From the NCBI RefSeq assembly GCF_026210795.1, contig NC_089449.1:1798001-1862000 (forward strand): a stretch of 64,000 nt of DNA. The letters are read 5' to 3'. Position numbers and translations under genes: made by a program. Positions 36,891-47,754 of the stretch are shown in pieces. Position 1 is the first letter of the stretch; each line of letters begins with the position of its first letter. The notes beneath the pieces are model-generated. The model saw only the letters and a program-made list of their open reading frames with translations, was not told where the DNA came from and did no database searches. This stretch comes from Rhizophagus irregularis (taxonomy: Eukaryota > Glomeromycota > Glomeromycetes > Glomerales > Glomeraceae).

Positions 36891-37497
36891 AAAGAGATGT
36901 GACTATATAAAAAATTTCTTATATTTGTATATCATAATTCCGGCCAAAAATTAACATAATTTTAGCTAGAATTATACTTAAAACTTTATTGTATCGTAAC
37001 TTCGCCAATATTAATCGTAGAGAGATGGTCTTACCGCCATTCGATTAGTCTTGATGAGACAGTTCTAATGGTATAAAATACGTCGAAATCCAATCACTAG
37101 ATTAATTTCTGAAATTAAAAAAATATTAATGGTTTTTGTGTAATAACTCTGTCAATATTGATCCTAGAAAGACGATCTTACTACCATTCGATTCGTCTTG
37201 ATGAGACGAATCTAATGGTATAAGATACATCCAATCACTAGATCAATTTCCGAAATTAAAAAATATTAAATGGTTTTTAACTAATAACTCCGTCAATATT
37301 GATCACAGAGAGATGATCTTACCACCATTCGATTCGTCTCGATGAGGCGATTCCAACGAGCTATAAATCGTCTTTTTACAATCACTAGGTACCGAGAAAT
37401 CTAGCAAAATGTTAAATGACGCAGTAAACGTAAATCAAGAAATATTATAATGCTGATGTTTAACATTTTGTTAAATAACTCGTCAGCCAGTGATCGG
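36891..37497 (+). repeat. Transposon C left arm with 147-bp satellite
   Basis: CCATTCG anchors at 37037 and 37184 are 147 bp apart; the next, at 37325, is 141 bp away because six bases are missing next to CCAATCACTAG. One unit fewer than in copy B. The arm ends at the 14-mer at 37498-37511. Confidence 0.85.
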
Positions 37498-37629
37498 AAA
37501 AGGATAAAACTTTAAAAACTCTCTCCCGTTGCCCTCACGACAATATTTACAAAAAAAATAAAATAATTTTTTTCAAAGTTTTTTATTACTTTTTCTTTTA
37601 TTTTATCCTTCCTATTCTTTTTCAGGCCT

Positions 37630-40033
37630 ATGGCCTCTTCTCACGACTTCTCAACTTTGAGTTGGGATGAAGTTCTTTCTAAACTTCGCGAAGTTGAGGA
37701 CTTTTGCGCTAAGTGCGCCCTTAAACAAGAAACTCTTTTTGCTCGTTTCAACTCTCTTCCTGACAACTCTTCCGCCAAGTCACGTGCTTACCTCGCTTTT
37801 GGCCCCCTCCGCCTACTAGACGACTCTCTTTCTTTCTGAACAAAAACGCCTTTTACACTTGCGCTTGGACTCTCTTTCATTTACTGCAGATTCAGAAAAG
37901 GATTTCGCTATCCCCCTGTTGACGATCATCCATCACATGATGATCCAATAATTGATAATCTACCTTCTCTTCCATTAGCTATTTGGGCTTCTAAACACGA
38001 GGCTGATCCCAATATCATCTTAGATTTATGTACCCCTTCTACACGACGCACCAATCGTTTATGCCCTTCACAGCGTACTCCTAAATTTCTTTGTAAACGC
38101 GTATCCTCTATGATTTCCCCTGCATCCTTTAAGTGCGCACAGAAAATTAAGACAAAATTGTCTTTTACGCGTCTGGTTTTATCCCCTTCTACTATACGTT
38201 TATTGGTTCCACCTTTATCATGTCCTTCCGAACCTAAAAGTCCCTTTCAAAATACATTCCCAGACTCCTCTCTCATTACTCCCCGAATTTCAGCTTTAGA
38301 AGATATCGCTGATTATGACCATAACGTCCCTTCTCCGGTCCTTTCTTTAAATAGTACACCCGCGGGATTTTTACTGGCAACTTCTACTTCAGCCCCCCTC
38401 CTTCATGATAATGTACAGTGTTCATCTTACACTTTCACTATACGTACCATCCTGGATGGATGGATACGTCCTGCTCGAAATATTGGCTCTAACCGTTTAT
38501 ATTCTATTCGCCGTGGCAACTGTTACTTTCTTTTGGACTCCACTCCTGATTCGGATAATTGTTATTCAATTCATACCAATTCTCCTCTCCTTTCAACTAC
38601 TGATCCATTTCAATTTATATCTGACCGTCCTTCTCCTAACTTGAAATTTATTTTATCAAAATTTTTAACCTTTTTCTTTTACCGACAAAACCGTATTCCC
38701 TCCCATGCTTGACGTAAATATTTTAATAGGTTACGCCAGCTTTATTAACACAACGTGTTACCTCTCTTGCCCGTTGGTCATCTTCTCATCGTAATAATAG
38801 ACGTACTTGTACCTTTATTCAATTTCAATATCATCAATCTTGCTTTTACCTTGGCCTTTATTTTGGTTGCCCGTTTTGCAAGACTCCTGCTGCCTATGTT
38901 ATGTCTCAATTTCGTCATGCTTGTCATATTCATGACAGGAAACTTGTTCACACTCCTTCCCCTCCTCCTTCCCCTCCTTTCACTTTACCTTGTAATCGTA
39001 TGTCCAAAAGACACGCTGATGGTTTTTATAAAGATGTAACTTCCCGACGCCTAGGAGTTTCCTACCACAAATCCTATGCTTTCCATCATGTTCTTGAGGA
39101 TGACAGTGGTTTACTTTCTGCCTGAACTCTTATCTCATATTCTGCTCACAAGTCTATCTCCCACCCTACGAAGAAACAACTTGCCCGTCAAGTACGCCAT
39201 AAAGACCTTTTATCAGACCGGAGCAAATTTTCACGACATGTTGTTCACCCTGATCTTCTTGACTCTTCTATGTGGATGGCCACTAAGGATCATGCTATAG
39301 TCATTCCTCCTACCTCCTATAATTTGACTATATCTACTACTGATTACTCTATTGTCCAGAATATACGTAATCTTGTATCCTCGCATCCTGACGTTTCCTT
39401 CTGTTTGAAAGAACGTTCACCTCACTCTTCAGTTGCGTTTGTATCTTCTAAGTTTACGGGTTCTATCCAAAAAGTGGTTTTGAATCCCTCTTCTGTAGTT
39501 GCAAGCCATTGTTTTGAATCCCTCTTCTGTAGTTGCAAGCCATTGTTTTGAATCCTTCTTCTGTAGTTGCAAGCCATTTCATTACTGACAAACCCATGTC
39601 TGGTCCTTTTGTTGGTCTGAACTGCCCTGTTATTGATTATCAAAATTTCAAAACTCTTGGCTTTAGTCGTTCCATTATTGATATGGTCCGAAGGATACTC
39701 TCGAATAGTGCTTCCATTTATGTACCTTCTCACAATTTCCTCTGGTTATTAATTTCCAAGCACAACACTTCCTCGGTATCAAAGAAGTTTCTTTGCGATG
39801 CCATCCAATCTGTTATCACCAAATCGGCTTCCTCTTCGACATTTTCACATCTTTGGAATAGTGATACAAGGTTTTCTTTCAAACTAGGTCGTGTTAAACC
39901 TTGTGATATCTTAATGTTATTGGATGTTTGTGCACCTTGGTTTGATTCACATCCTTACCCTGCTTCTTCCGATTTCCGAACACCGTGGGATTTACCCGCT
40001 GATTTTGTTCATCCCATTTTTCTAATGCGCTAA
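37630..40033 (+). pseudogene. Chimera ORF, C2H2-finger protein of unknown function
   Basis: The first ATG (37630, MASSHDFSTLSWDEVLSKL) opens a helical N-terminus; the frame breaks near 37820, 38.70 kb, 39.12 kb and 39.48 kb, but the pieces read on in neighbouring frames. A clear C2H2 motif, C-x2-C-x12-H-x4-H (CPFCKTPAAYVMSQFRHACH), lies at about 38872-38935. The C-terminal part (SGPFVGLNCPVIDYQNF to the stop at 40033) is globular-looking. It does not resemble RT, endonuclease or ORF1. By position it could be an RNA-binding partner, but I do not recognise the family. Confidence 0.55.
39478..39581 (+). repeat. 34-bp tandem triplication inside the chimera ORF
   Basis: TGAATCC starts at 39481, 39515 and 39549, 34 bp apart; the units are nearly identical and encode LNPSSVVASH in changing frames. 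The two extra units add 68 bp, not a multiple of three, and so shift the reading frame. Confidence 0.9.
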
Positions 40034-40818
40034 TTGCGCTGGTTTCTTATTAATTAATTACTTTCCTTTAATTATTCTCTTTTTTTCACCTCTTTCATGC
40101 TTATTTTAAGCTTTCCTATTTCCCTTCCTCTTTCTTTATGAATACAAATTTTATCATTCTGTATCGGAAATTTATATACAGCGCTTTAGCGATTGATGAA
40201 TTTACTCTATTGAATTACAAAATTTTACAACATTTTATGTCAGCCAGAATTTACACATAAAACTTCGGTTAAAGATTAATTCGACTAGCTTGCTAGTGAA
40301 ATGTTCTTTTCCATGCTTAGGAAGAGTCGCAGGGTATCTCGGCTGCTTCCAAAATACGTGGCCCATCTATAAATTCTTCTCCTAATGCTACTTCTCCACA
40401 ACAACACAATTCTTCTTTGGCGTCAGTTTCTCAGGATTCCTGGATTTTTTGGATATCCTCTTCTATAATTCGGGGTGGATCTTGGATCTCGCACTTGGAT
40501 TTTCTGCACCGCTTAACAGTTCAACCTCTTAGGATTTCTTTCTGGTAACAGACTGGATTTTTGGATGTTGGATAGTTGACTCACACTGGCCTTCGGGTAA
40601 AGTTGGGGTATGCGATTCTGTAATAGTACAGTTTTTCTTTGCTTAAATTTTATTTTAGTTTAGATTTCTTTACTTGTATGAGTTGTGAAGCTACTCTTTT
40701 TATTTTTTATTAGTTTATTTTCTTATTTTTGTAATATTGTTCGATTATGTTTTCGAAACTTAAAATATAAATAAAAGATAAAGTCATAAGACTGTTTATA
40801 CAGGAAAAGGATAAAACT

Positions 40819-40935
40819 TTACCTGAGGAATTAAGTACTCGGTATAATGGTTGTCCATTGAAGATAATAGGACACAGACCTGAGATTAGTCTCATAAGAG
40901 GCAATGGGTGGTCTGGCCGTAAACACTTGCAAAGG
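40819..40935 (+). mobile_element. 3' fragment of the SINE-like unit
   Basis: Homologous to the last 117 bp of the units in copy B (GAGGAATTAAGTACTCGG to CTTGCAAAGG) and flanked by AAAAGGATAAAACT at 40805-40818 and 40936-40949. A strongly 5'-truncated insertion. Confidence 0.75.
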
Positions 40936-41234
40936 AAAAGGATAAAACTACCACCATTCGATTCGTCTCAGTGAGACGATTCTAACAAGCTATGATACAT
41001 CTTTGTACGATTATTAGATGCCAAGTTATTTAATATATTCTTTATATAACTGTGATTATAAACGGTTCTTTTTAATATAAGATTTTTGAGGATAAGTGTG
41101 ATAGTGACTATAGATAGATTGTGACTATATAGGATAGATTTTAATAAGAACATTCAACTGGTGTGACTATATAGTAGAATGTGACTATAACAGGAGTGAC
41201 TATAGAGAGAGTTGACTGTATTAGGTGCGCCAAG

Positions 41235-43507
41235 TAGAGTGTTCAGGATGGAGCGATCACACTTTTTTCGCATTTTTTGCCATTTTTTCACATTTTTGGT
41301 GTGACCGCATTTTTTGGCAAAATTTCACATTTTTCACACTTTCCGCAGTAAATTAGATTTGATTGGCTGTAGATCTTATAAATCGATCTATTTTTTTTTC
41401 GTACAATATAATCAACTTTTTACAAAGATGGTTAGCGCTCATGTACGTTTATCTCAAAGTTCCATATATCGAGAAAATTATATTCTTCAAGGCAGTGTAT
41501 TGTGGTGTCGATTTTGTAATATAAAAGTTGACCATGAAATAAAATCCATTATCGATAAACATCTTCAAACTTTAAAACATGAAAATAATAAAAAAAATGC
41601 AAATAATTCTAATTATTTAATTCAAAGAACCATACCTTCATTAACTGGAAATACTTTGAATGAAAGAAAAAAAATTAATATTGAAGTTGTTGAAGCATTC
41701 ACTTTTGCAGATATTCCATTAGAAAAGATTGAAAAACTCAAACCATTTTTGATGAAATATTGTAAAAATGGTATGTAATTTTTTAATTTATGTAATATTT
41801 TAATTCAATAATTAATTAATGAATTAATTATATTTTTAGGAGGGTTAATTACTGGAGCAAATCAGCTTTGTGAGAAATATCTTCCATTATCATATGAAAT
41901 AGAACTTCAGAACTTAAAGAATAGTATTATTGATAAGATTATTTGTATAACAATTGATGAAACAACAGATCGTTGTGGTCGTCATGCTGTTAATCTTTTA
42001 TTTAGTTTTGATAATCAAACTAAATTGGCTAGGACTGAATTTTTATCTATTGTAAATGCTTCATCTATTTCCCAATTTGTCATGGATACACTTCATTTTT
42101 ACAAAATTCCTTACAAAAATATTATTTTTTTTATATCTGATAATGCTTCTTATATGAAATTGGCATATTCACATTTATCTCCTTTTTTACCAAGAATGAA
42201 ACATAATTGCTGCTTAGCACATATTCTTAATTTGATTAGGGAAACATGGGTTGATTTTAAAAAATTTGAATTAGTTGATAGATTGGTTGCGAATTTTAAA
42301 ACAATATTTGTTTATAATTCACAAAGAAAAATTCGTTGGAAGGAACATTTATCATGAAATAATATTGAATCTCCTACTTTAGCACCATTATCAGTAAAGA
42401 CACGATGGAATTCATGATTCTCATTTTTACATTGGATTAAACCTTTATATCCTCATGTTATTACATTTATTAATGCAGAATATTCTATTAATCATGATTC
42501 AAAAGCTATTCAATACCTTAATACTTTTTGTCAACACCAAAATCATATTTTATATGTTAGAATTTTTATTTGTTTTATTACATATAATTGTGGCAGGTAA
42601 GAGAAAATTATCAAAGTAATTATACAATTGATAATGTTACTAATCATTTATTGAATTTAATTAGATTGGTTAATGATTTGGAATTCTTTAAAATACGAAA
42701 CAAAGCAATAGCTCCATTTGTTTATTCAAGAATAGTTAGCCTTCAAGCTTTTCTTTCATCAGGAAGAAGCACTCCTCCAATTTCAAATGAATTAGATCAA
42801 ATATTAGCTGAAGCAAATTGTGATGAGGAATCATTTGCCATAATATTTTCTCAGGCTTTTTCTTTGGCATATGAAAAATGCGAAAAACACTTATCTCATC
42901 ATCCAGCTTTATCATTATTTAGAGCAATACAATGCTTTGATCCAAGATTTATTCAATCTAATATAGCACATCATAATATGACAGATTATGGAATTATTGA
43001 AGTGCTTCATTCTCCTACTAATAATTTAATCCAAGAATAGGCTATTTATTGTGGACTTAATGAATCAGTTGAGGAATTAATAGATTTAGATGTATATTGG
43101 CGAGGTAAAACACATTTATTACCAGAACTTAGTGCTTTAGCTTTAGTATATATTTGGTTATTAGTGTTTGGGGTAGATGTTAAACGTAGTTTTTCTAGCT
43201 ATAAAAGCATTTTATCAGATAAAAGGATTGCACTTAAAGAAGAAAGTATTCAGATGCTCAATTTTCTTTATTTTAATTTAGGTGGTAATGTTAATTATGA
43301 TTTATTAGATAGCGAATAATTAAATTTACTGTATATGTTAATAAATAAAATAAATAAAATAATAAAATTTGCGCTATTATAATATTATTAACTCCGGCCA
43401 AAATTACACTAAATCTGGCCAGAATTAAAATCACACCAAATCACACTTTTTGTCTAAATCACACCATACTTTTTGGGTCATCGTATCATGAAATCCTGGA
43501 CACCCTA
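41235..43507 (+). mobile_element. hAT transposon (hAT-2) with transposase
   Basis: The ends TAGAGTGTTCAGGAT and ATCCTGGACACCCTA are inverted repeats. Flanks GCGCCAAG (41227-41234) and GCGCTAAG (43508-43515) are an 8-bp target duplication with one mismatch, as expected for hAT. It sits 16 bases past the end of transposon C, inside the split tyrosine-recombinase gene. Confidence 0.85.
41428..43319 (+). pseudogene. hAT transposase, nearly complete
   Basis: Start chosen at the ATG at 41428 (MVSAHVRLSQSS). A BED/THAP-like zinc motif WCRFC...H...H lies at about residues 27-50. An intron with good sites spans 41771-41839. The catalytic part has TIDETTDRCGRHAVN (about 41955) and ISDNASYMKLAYSHL (about 42135) with the usual CCLAHILNL block. 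A possible 41-bp intron is at 42556-42596. The C-terminal dimerisation region LPELSALALVYIWLLVFGVD is at about 43120, and the stop is at 43317-43319. In-frame stops at 42355, 42414 and 43038 kill it. It would have cut and joined hAT ends in the nucleus. Confidence 0.8.
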
Positions 43508-44193
43508 GCGCTAAGAGGTGGTGAGCATGTTAATTTGCTTGCTTCCCAGTTAGTTGATACTCCAGATGGAATTATTTTCAGAAAAGGACAACAAAAAAAT
43601 GATCAAGGTGGTATTGATGGCAATCAATTTGATTTAAATATTCCTTTTCCTCCTGATCCTACTGGGATTGCTGGTCCAAATCATGATATCAAAAAATACC
43701 TTTCCCTTCGACCTCAAAAAGGAAAATGCCTATACCTTTATTTATCAGTTAGCCGAAGTGTTAATGGTATTTATTACTTTTATTTTACGTGTATTAATTT
43801 TATTAATTTTTAAACATTAATAACATTAATAATATTGTATTTATTAGCTATAGCTCAAGGGAAATGGTATGCTGACAAGCAATTGTCTGATCGTACTATT
43901 CGTTCAATGTTTAAAAGCATATATGTTGAATGTGAAATTGATATAAAAGGAAGAAATATTTGCAATCACTCTGGAAGAAAAACAAGTATTTTTGAATTGT
44001 TTGATCTTGGAATTCCTGAAAATACTGGCATGGCAATTACTGGACATAACTCTGTTAGCGGGTATCATGCATATGCCAAACCAAATAATAATCACAAAAG
44101 AGAGGCACTTTCCGGAATTGTTAATCAACTTGAGGGACTTCCTTTATTACCATCTTCTTCCAATACAATTGTAAATTATTTTTTTATATTCTG
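43508..44193 (+). pseudogene. Tyrosine recombinase (Crypton-like), catalytic part
   Basis: Continues the gene begun at 27271. The first catalytic arginine lies in ALRGGEHVNL right after the hAT duplication. A GT-AG intron spans 43767-43847. The next exon carries the H-x-x-R box (NHSGRKTSIFEL near 43965), a TGHNS box (44040) and a candidate nucleophile tyrosine in GYHAYAKP (44062). The reading frame is off by one base across the insertion scar. A second intron may begin near 44170 (GTAAAT), with a short exon from 44241 (KRKNSIASQSS). Family: phage-type integrase domain as in Cryptons; substrate unknown. Confidence 0.7.
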
Positions 44194-45768
44194 ATATATT
44201 GTTTAGATGTATAATATCATATTAACTAATTTTGTATTTAGAAACGAAAAAATTCAATTGCTTCTCAATCTTCTTTAATGTCTGACAGTATTACAGTAAT
44301 TCAAATCTTGATGTAGAAAATGAACTTCAGGTAATAATATTAAAATTATTAATATTGTTTGTTAGATACTTTTATGCAATAATTTTTTTTTAAAGGGAAA
44401 TTCTGTTTCGGGCTTTGCATTGCCAAGGAAATTATGCAAAAAAATAATTATTCGCAAAGTAATCATAACTCTACTGAACTTGATGAAGATCATACTTTCA
44501 AGAAAAGAAAAAACCACAAATACAAGAGGGTAAAAATAGTCAAGAAATACTATAAAAATTGTACTTTTAATAAATAAACTAGTTATTAATATAAATAAAA
44601 ATAATGATATCTAGTAATAAATAATAATTGTATAGTAACAAAATAAATTGCATAGTAACAAAATATATGCATAAATCATCAATAGTAAATTACCGATAAA
44701 ATAGGATTCCTTATCTGATTCACGCTCAATAGCAATCACTAACTCTTTTAATCGTGTACCTCGATCCACTAGTTTTTTAATAACTCCATTGATTGATTCA
44801 ACTCGTTGTGTACTTTCTATACCTGCAGTAAATGTTTTTGCAATTGAATATCTAGCCCAAGAATTCCGAGAAGGATAAAGTCAATTTTCAAGATATGAAT
44901 GACATGGCTCATATTTATTCAACATTTCATGATATCTCATATCAAATTGTTCTTCATTATAACTATTTCGCATAATATAAAAATCTGTTACAAAGTTTTT
45001 TGCCATGTCACCTCGCAACTTGGATTTTGATTTCCTTTTTATATTCTCTAGAAGATGATATATACAAAGTAAATGTTGGATTTGTGAATAAACTACTTGA
45101 ACAGATGCTAACATTGCAGGATCTTCATCTGTAAATAGGACCTTAGAAAGGAAATTATTAGTTGCTTGTAATGTACACTGAAGAATCCAGTCATAATCAG
45201 CTTGAGTTTCATATTTAGTCAACGCCTGAGCAACTATTCTTGTTTTATAGTTATTATCAATAACAATAAACAAACTAAGAGCCATATCATACCGATTGGT
45301 CTTTGATGTATTATCATGAATCATAATATTATGAAACCTTGGCTATAAATCATTGCGTTGCTAACTCGTCATCCAGAATAATCCTGTAAGTTCATTAGCT
45401 GACCCTTTCAATCATGGTATAATAACATATCCAGGATTATTTTTGCGCTGCTTCAGAAGGTATAAAAACATTGTAGCAGCATCAGTTTCATCATGAGTTC
45501 GTACGCCAGTATCGCATTGTATAAGTTTTTTTTCTTAATGTTAAATTGAGGAAATTCATTAATAAGCAAATTATATTGCTGTCCAGCACTTAAATGTCCA
45601 TTTCTAGTATAGTGCTCGATCTTATCCAATATTTGTTGAGGAAAACGCAAATTTTTTGGAGCTAATTCTATAGATACAGGATCACACTGATGATTGTGAG
45701 TATCTTCAAGTTTAGTAAGTCATATAACATTTGTCCGTTTTGCAAGATATAAATTAGCTTGCCATGGA

Positions 45769-47216
45769 TAAGGATGGGCCCTCAAATGATTTTTCAAATC
45801 CGCAATATTGCGGATTTTGGAGTAAAATTGCGGTTAGTAATCCGCAATTCCACAATTCTGATTGGCTAATGTTTTTAAATAATAAATTATTTTTTAAACG
45901 TTTATAACGATAAATAAATAAAAATGTTTTTTAAATCAATATAATAAATTTATTTATTTATTTGTTTGTTTGTTTATCATTCGTCTTAAGCATAGACCAA
46001 TATTTTTCTAAATTGCATAACTGTGCCGTTTCTTAGAAAAAATTCTGGACAATTTTGTCCATTTTTAAAATAAGTCTTCCCGCTATATATATTTTCATCC
46101 AGCAACCCTATAAAAAGAAAAGAAATGTTAGTGACGTTTCTTTTTAAAGAAAATTAGCAATAAACATCTTTTCCTTCGGTTCTCCCTTACCTCAATTTCA
46201 AAATTCTGGTTGTGTCTTTAATTATTAAAACCCTACGAAAAGAAAAAAAAAATAAATTAATTAAATTTATCAAAAAAAATAATGAAAATTTTCCGGTCCT
46301 CCCTTACCTCAATCCAGAATTCTGGTCATACTTTTCGTCTGGCAACTCTACAAAAATGAAAAAAAAAATAAATTAGTGAAAATTATTAAAAAAAAGTAAC
46401 AAAATCCCTTTTTGGTCCTCCCTTACCTCAATTCCAGAAGTTTGGTCGTGCTTTTCATTTGGCAACTCTACAAAAATGAAAAAAAAATAAATTAGTTTGA
46501 AAATATTAAAAAAAAAGCAACAAAAACCCTTCCCGGTCTTTCCTTACCTTAATTTCAAAAGTCCGGTCATGCTTTTCTTCTGGCAACTCAACAAAAACAA
46601 AAAAAAAATAAATTAGTTATTAAAAAAAATAACGAAAACCCTTTCCGGTCTTCCCTTATCTTGAGCTTTTCATCCGGCAACATTACAAAAATGAAAAAAA
46701 AATAAATTAAAAAAAAAATAACAAAAATCCTTTCCGGTCCTTCCCTTACCTCAATTTCAAAAGTCCGGCCATACTTTTCGTCTGGCAACTCTACAAAATC
46801 AAAAAAAAAAAAATTTATTAAAAAAAACAACTTGCTGTCCGGTTTCTCCTTATCTACATGACTCCATTTTAAAAGTTCAGTCATAATTTTTGTCTGGAAA
46901 CTTCAATAAAAAAGAAAAAGAGATCATCAGATGATTTGTACTATGCAATTCATCTGATAATCTGTGTCGGACTGGAAGACTATAATTGGCAAATCCGCAA
47001 ATCCGCAAAATATTCTGCAATTTCATAAAGTACTGCAATTGTACCGCAATTGAATTGCGGTACTTTAGATCATTTGTGGAATTGCGGAATATTTGTGGAA
47101 TTGCGAACAATTGCGAATTGCAGATTTGCAGATATTTAGACTTCAAAATCCACAATGTTCTGCAATACCGCAAATCGCAATTATTCTGCAATTGTCTATT
47201 TGCGGCGTCATCCTTA
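45769..47216. mobile_element. Non-autonomous hAT-type insertion in MULE-2
   Basis: Ends TAAGGATG and CATCCTTA; flanks GCCATGGA (45761-45768) and GCCATGGG (47217-47224) form an 8-bp duplication with one mismatch. Without it the FAR1 domain reads through (NCPW then QANLYLAKR). Near both ends lie GCAATATTGCGG-like inverted repeats of the CCGCAA type. The middle is a minisatellite. No transposase. Confidence 0.8.
46177..46912 (-). repeat. Minisatellite, about seven units of 89-121 bp
   Basis: Units begin GGTCCTCCCTTACCTCAATT (plus strand) near 46177, 46296, 46415, 46536, 46647, 46736 and 46841 and share a TCTGGCAACTCTACAAAA core with a variable A-rich tail. The minus-strand frame at 46588-46884 is only the repeat read as protein. 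Confidence 0.85.
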
Positions 47217-47684
47217 GCCATGGGCAATTAGTTTTGTTTGATTTACAATCACGATGCAAATTCATATCTTCAACTTTTTTTGGTTTATGAATACCTGATT
47301 TCCAACATGTATATACACGACAACGAATAATAGAATTATCTATAGAGTCTACTTCTTTTCGAATTTTATTAGCAACAAAACCATTCCGTTTTGCATACAA
47401 ATCAACAACCGTTTGAACTGATATCTAATCATTAAAGCTATCATTAACCTTTAATATTACTTTATTTGTACTACATTCATCATTGTCACTAGCGTCCTGC
47501 TCAAACTCTTCAAGAGAAGATAAATATTCGGAATTCATGAAAGGAGAATTTAAGGATAAAAGAATGGAGAAGGGAATGTGAAAGAGAGTTCATGAGAGTT
47601 TGTGGAAGAGTAGGAATAAATTATACTATTATTTATTCAATGAAGTAATCAATCGATAATTAATGTGTAACATACAAGACTATT

Positions 47685-47725
47685 ATCACGTGACACTGGT
47701 GACGAATACCAGTGGTTATTTGTAG
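47685..47725. repeat. MULE-2 terminal core
   Basis: ATCACGTGACACTGGTGACG followed by an inverted CCAGT arm matches 22129-22170 when both are read from inside the element outward, as two ends of one MULE family should. Confidence 0.55.
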
Positions 47726-47754
47726 TAATTTTCTATAATATTTATAATATAATG

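Larger units (their letters stand above)
37512..40804 (+). mobile_element. LINE-derived chimera with an unrelated ORF
   Basis: The 5' leader (37512-37629) matches the LINE-A leader (CTCTCTCCCG, GACAATATTTAC, TTTTTTATTACTTTTTC blocks). The last 480 bp (about 40320-40804) matches the 3' end of LINE-C, from the last codons of ORF2 through the 3' untranslated region to CATAAGACTGTTT. Between them is a 2.4 kb coding region unlike ORF1 or ORF2. Both flanks carry AAAAGGATAAAACT (37498-37511, 40805-40818). It reads as a non-autonomous LINE relative that keeps LINE ends to be mobilised in trans. Confidence 0.75.
27793..41218 (+). mobile_element. TIR DNA transposon copy C, 13.4 kb with nested retroelements
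   Basis: Begins CAGTCAACTCTCTTTATAG after TA (27791-27792) and ends CTATAGAGAGAGTTGACTG before TA (41219-41220). Without the inserts, its arms (27793-27846, 36891-37497 and 40950-41218) line up with those of copy B. Nested inside are a minus-strand SINE (27847-28865), a minus-strand LINE (28881-36875), a plus-strand LINE-derived chimera (37512-40804) and a SINE fragment (40819-40935). It landed in the coding region of the tyrosine-recombinase gene. Confidence 0.85.
44690..47538 (-). pseudogene. MULE transposase with FAR1 domain (MULE-2)
   Basis: Starts at the ATG at 47538 (MNSEYLSSLEEFEQD). The FAR1-type DNA-binding domain (NGFVANKIRKEVDSI, CRVYTCWKSG, then ending THNHQCDP near 45690) is split by the insertion at 45769-47216. 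The catalytic domain follows: ALSLFIVIDNN (45280), FTDEDPAMLASVQVVYSQ (45120) and LCIYHLLENI (45060). STQRVESINGVIKKL lies at about 44800. Stops occur near 47430, 45720, 45415, 45360 and at 44881. The frame ends at a possible 5' splice site near 44694 and the 3' half (SWIM, knuckle) is missing. It is the same family as MULE-1 and MULE-3. Confidence 0.8.

Noticed and set aside
39422-39733. Minus-strand 103-residue frame
   Set aside because: It is the reverse reading of the 34-bp triplication in the chimera ORF.
46177-46912. CRISPR-like array
   Set aside because: Units are long, variable tandem repeats without unique spacers, in a eukaryotic transposon.
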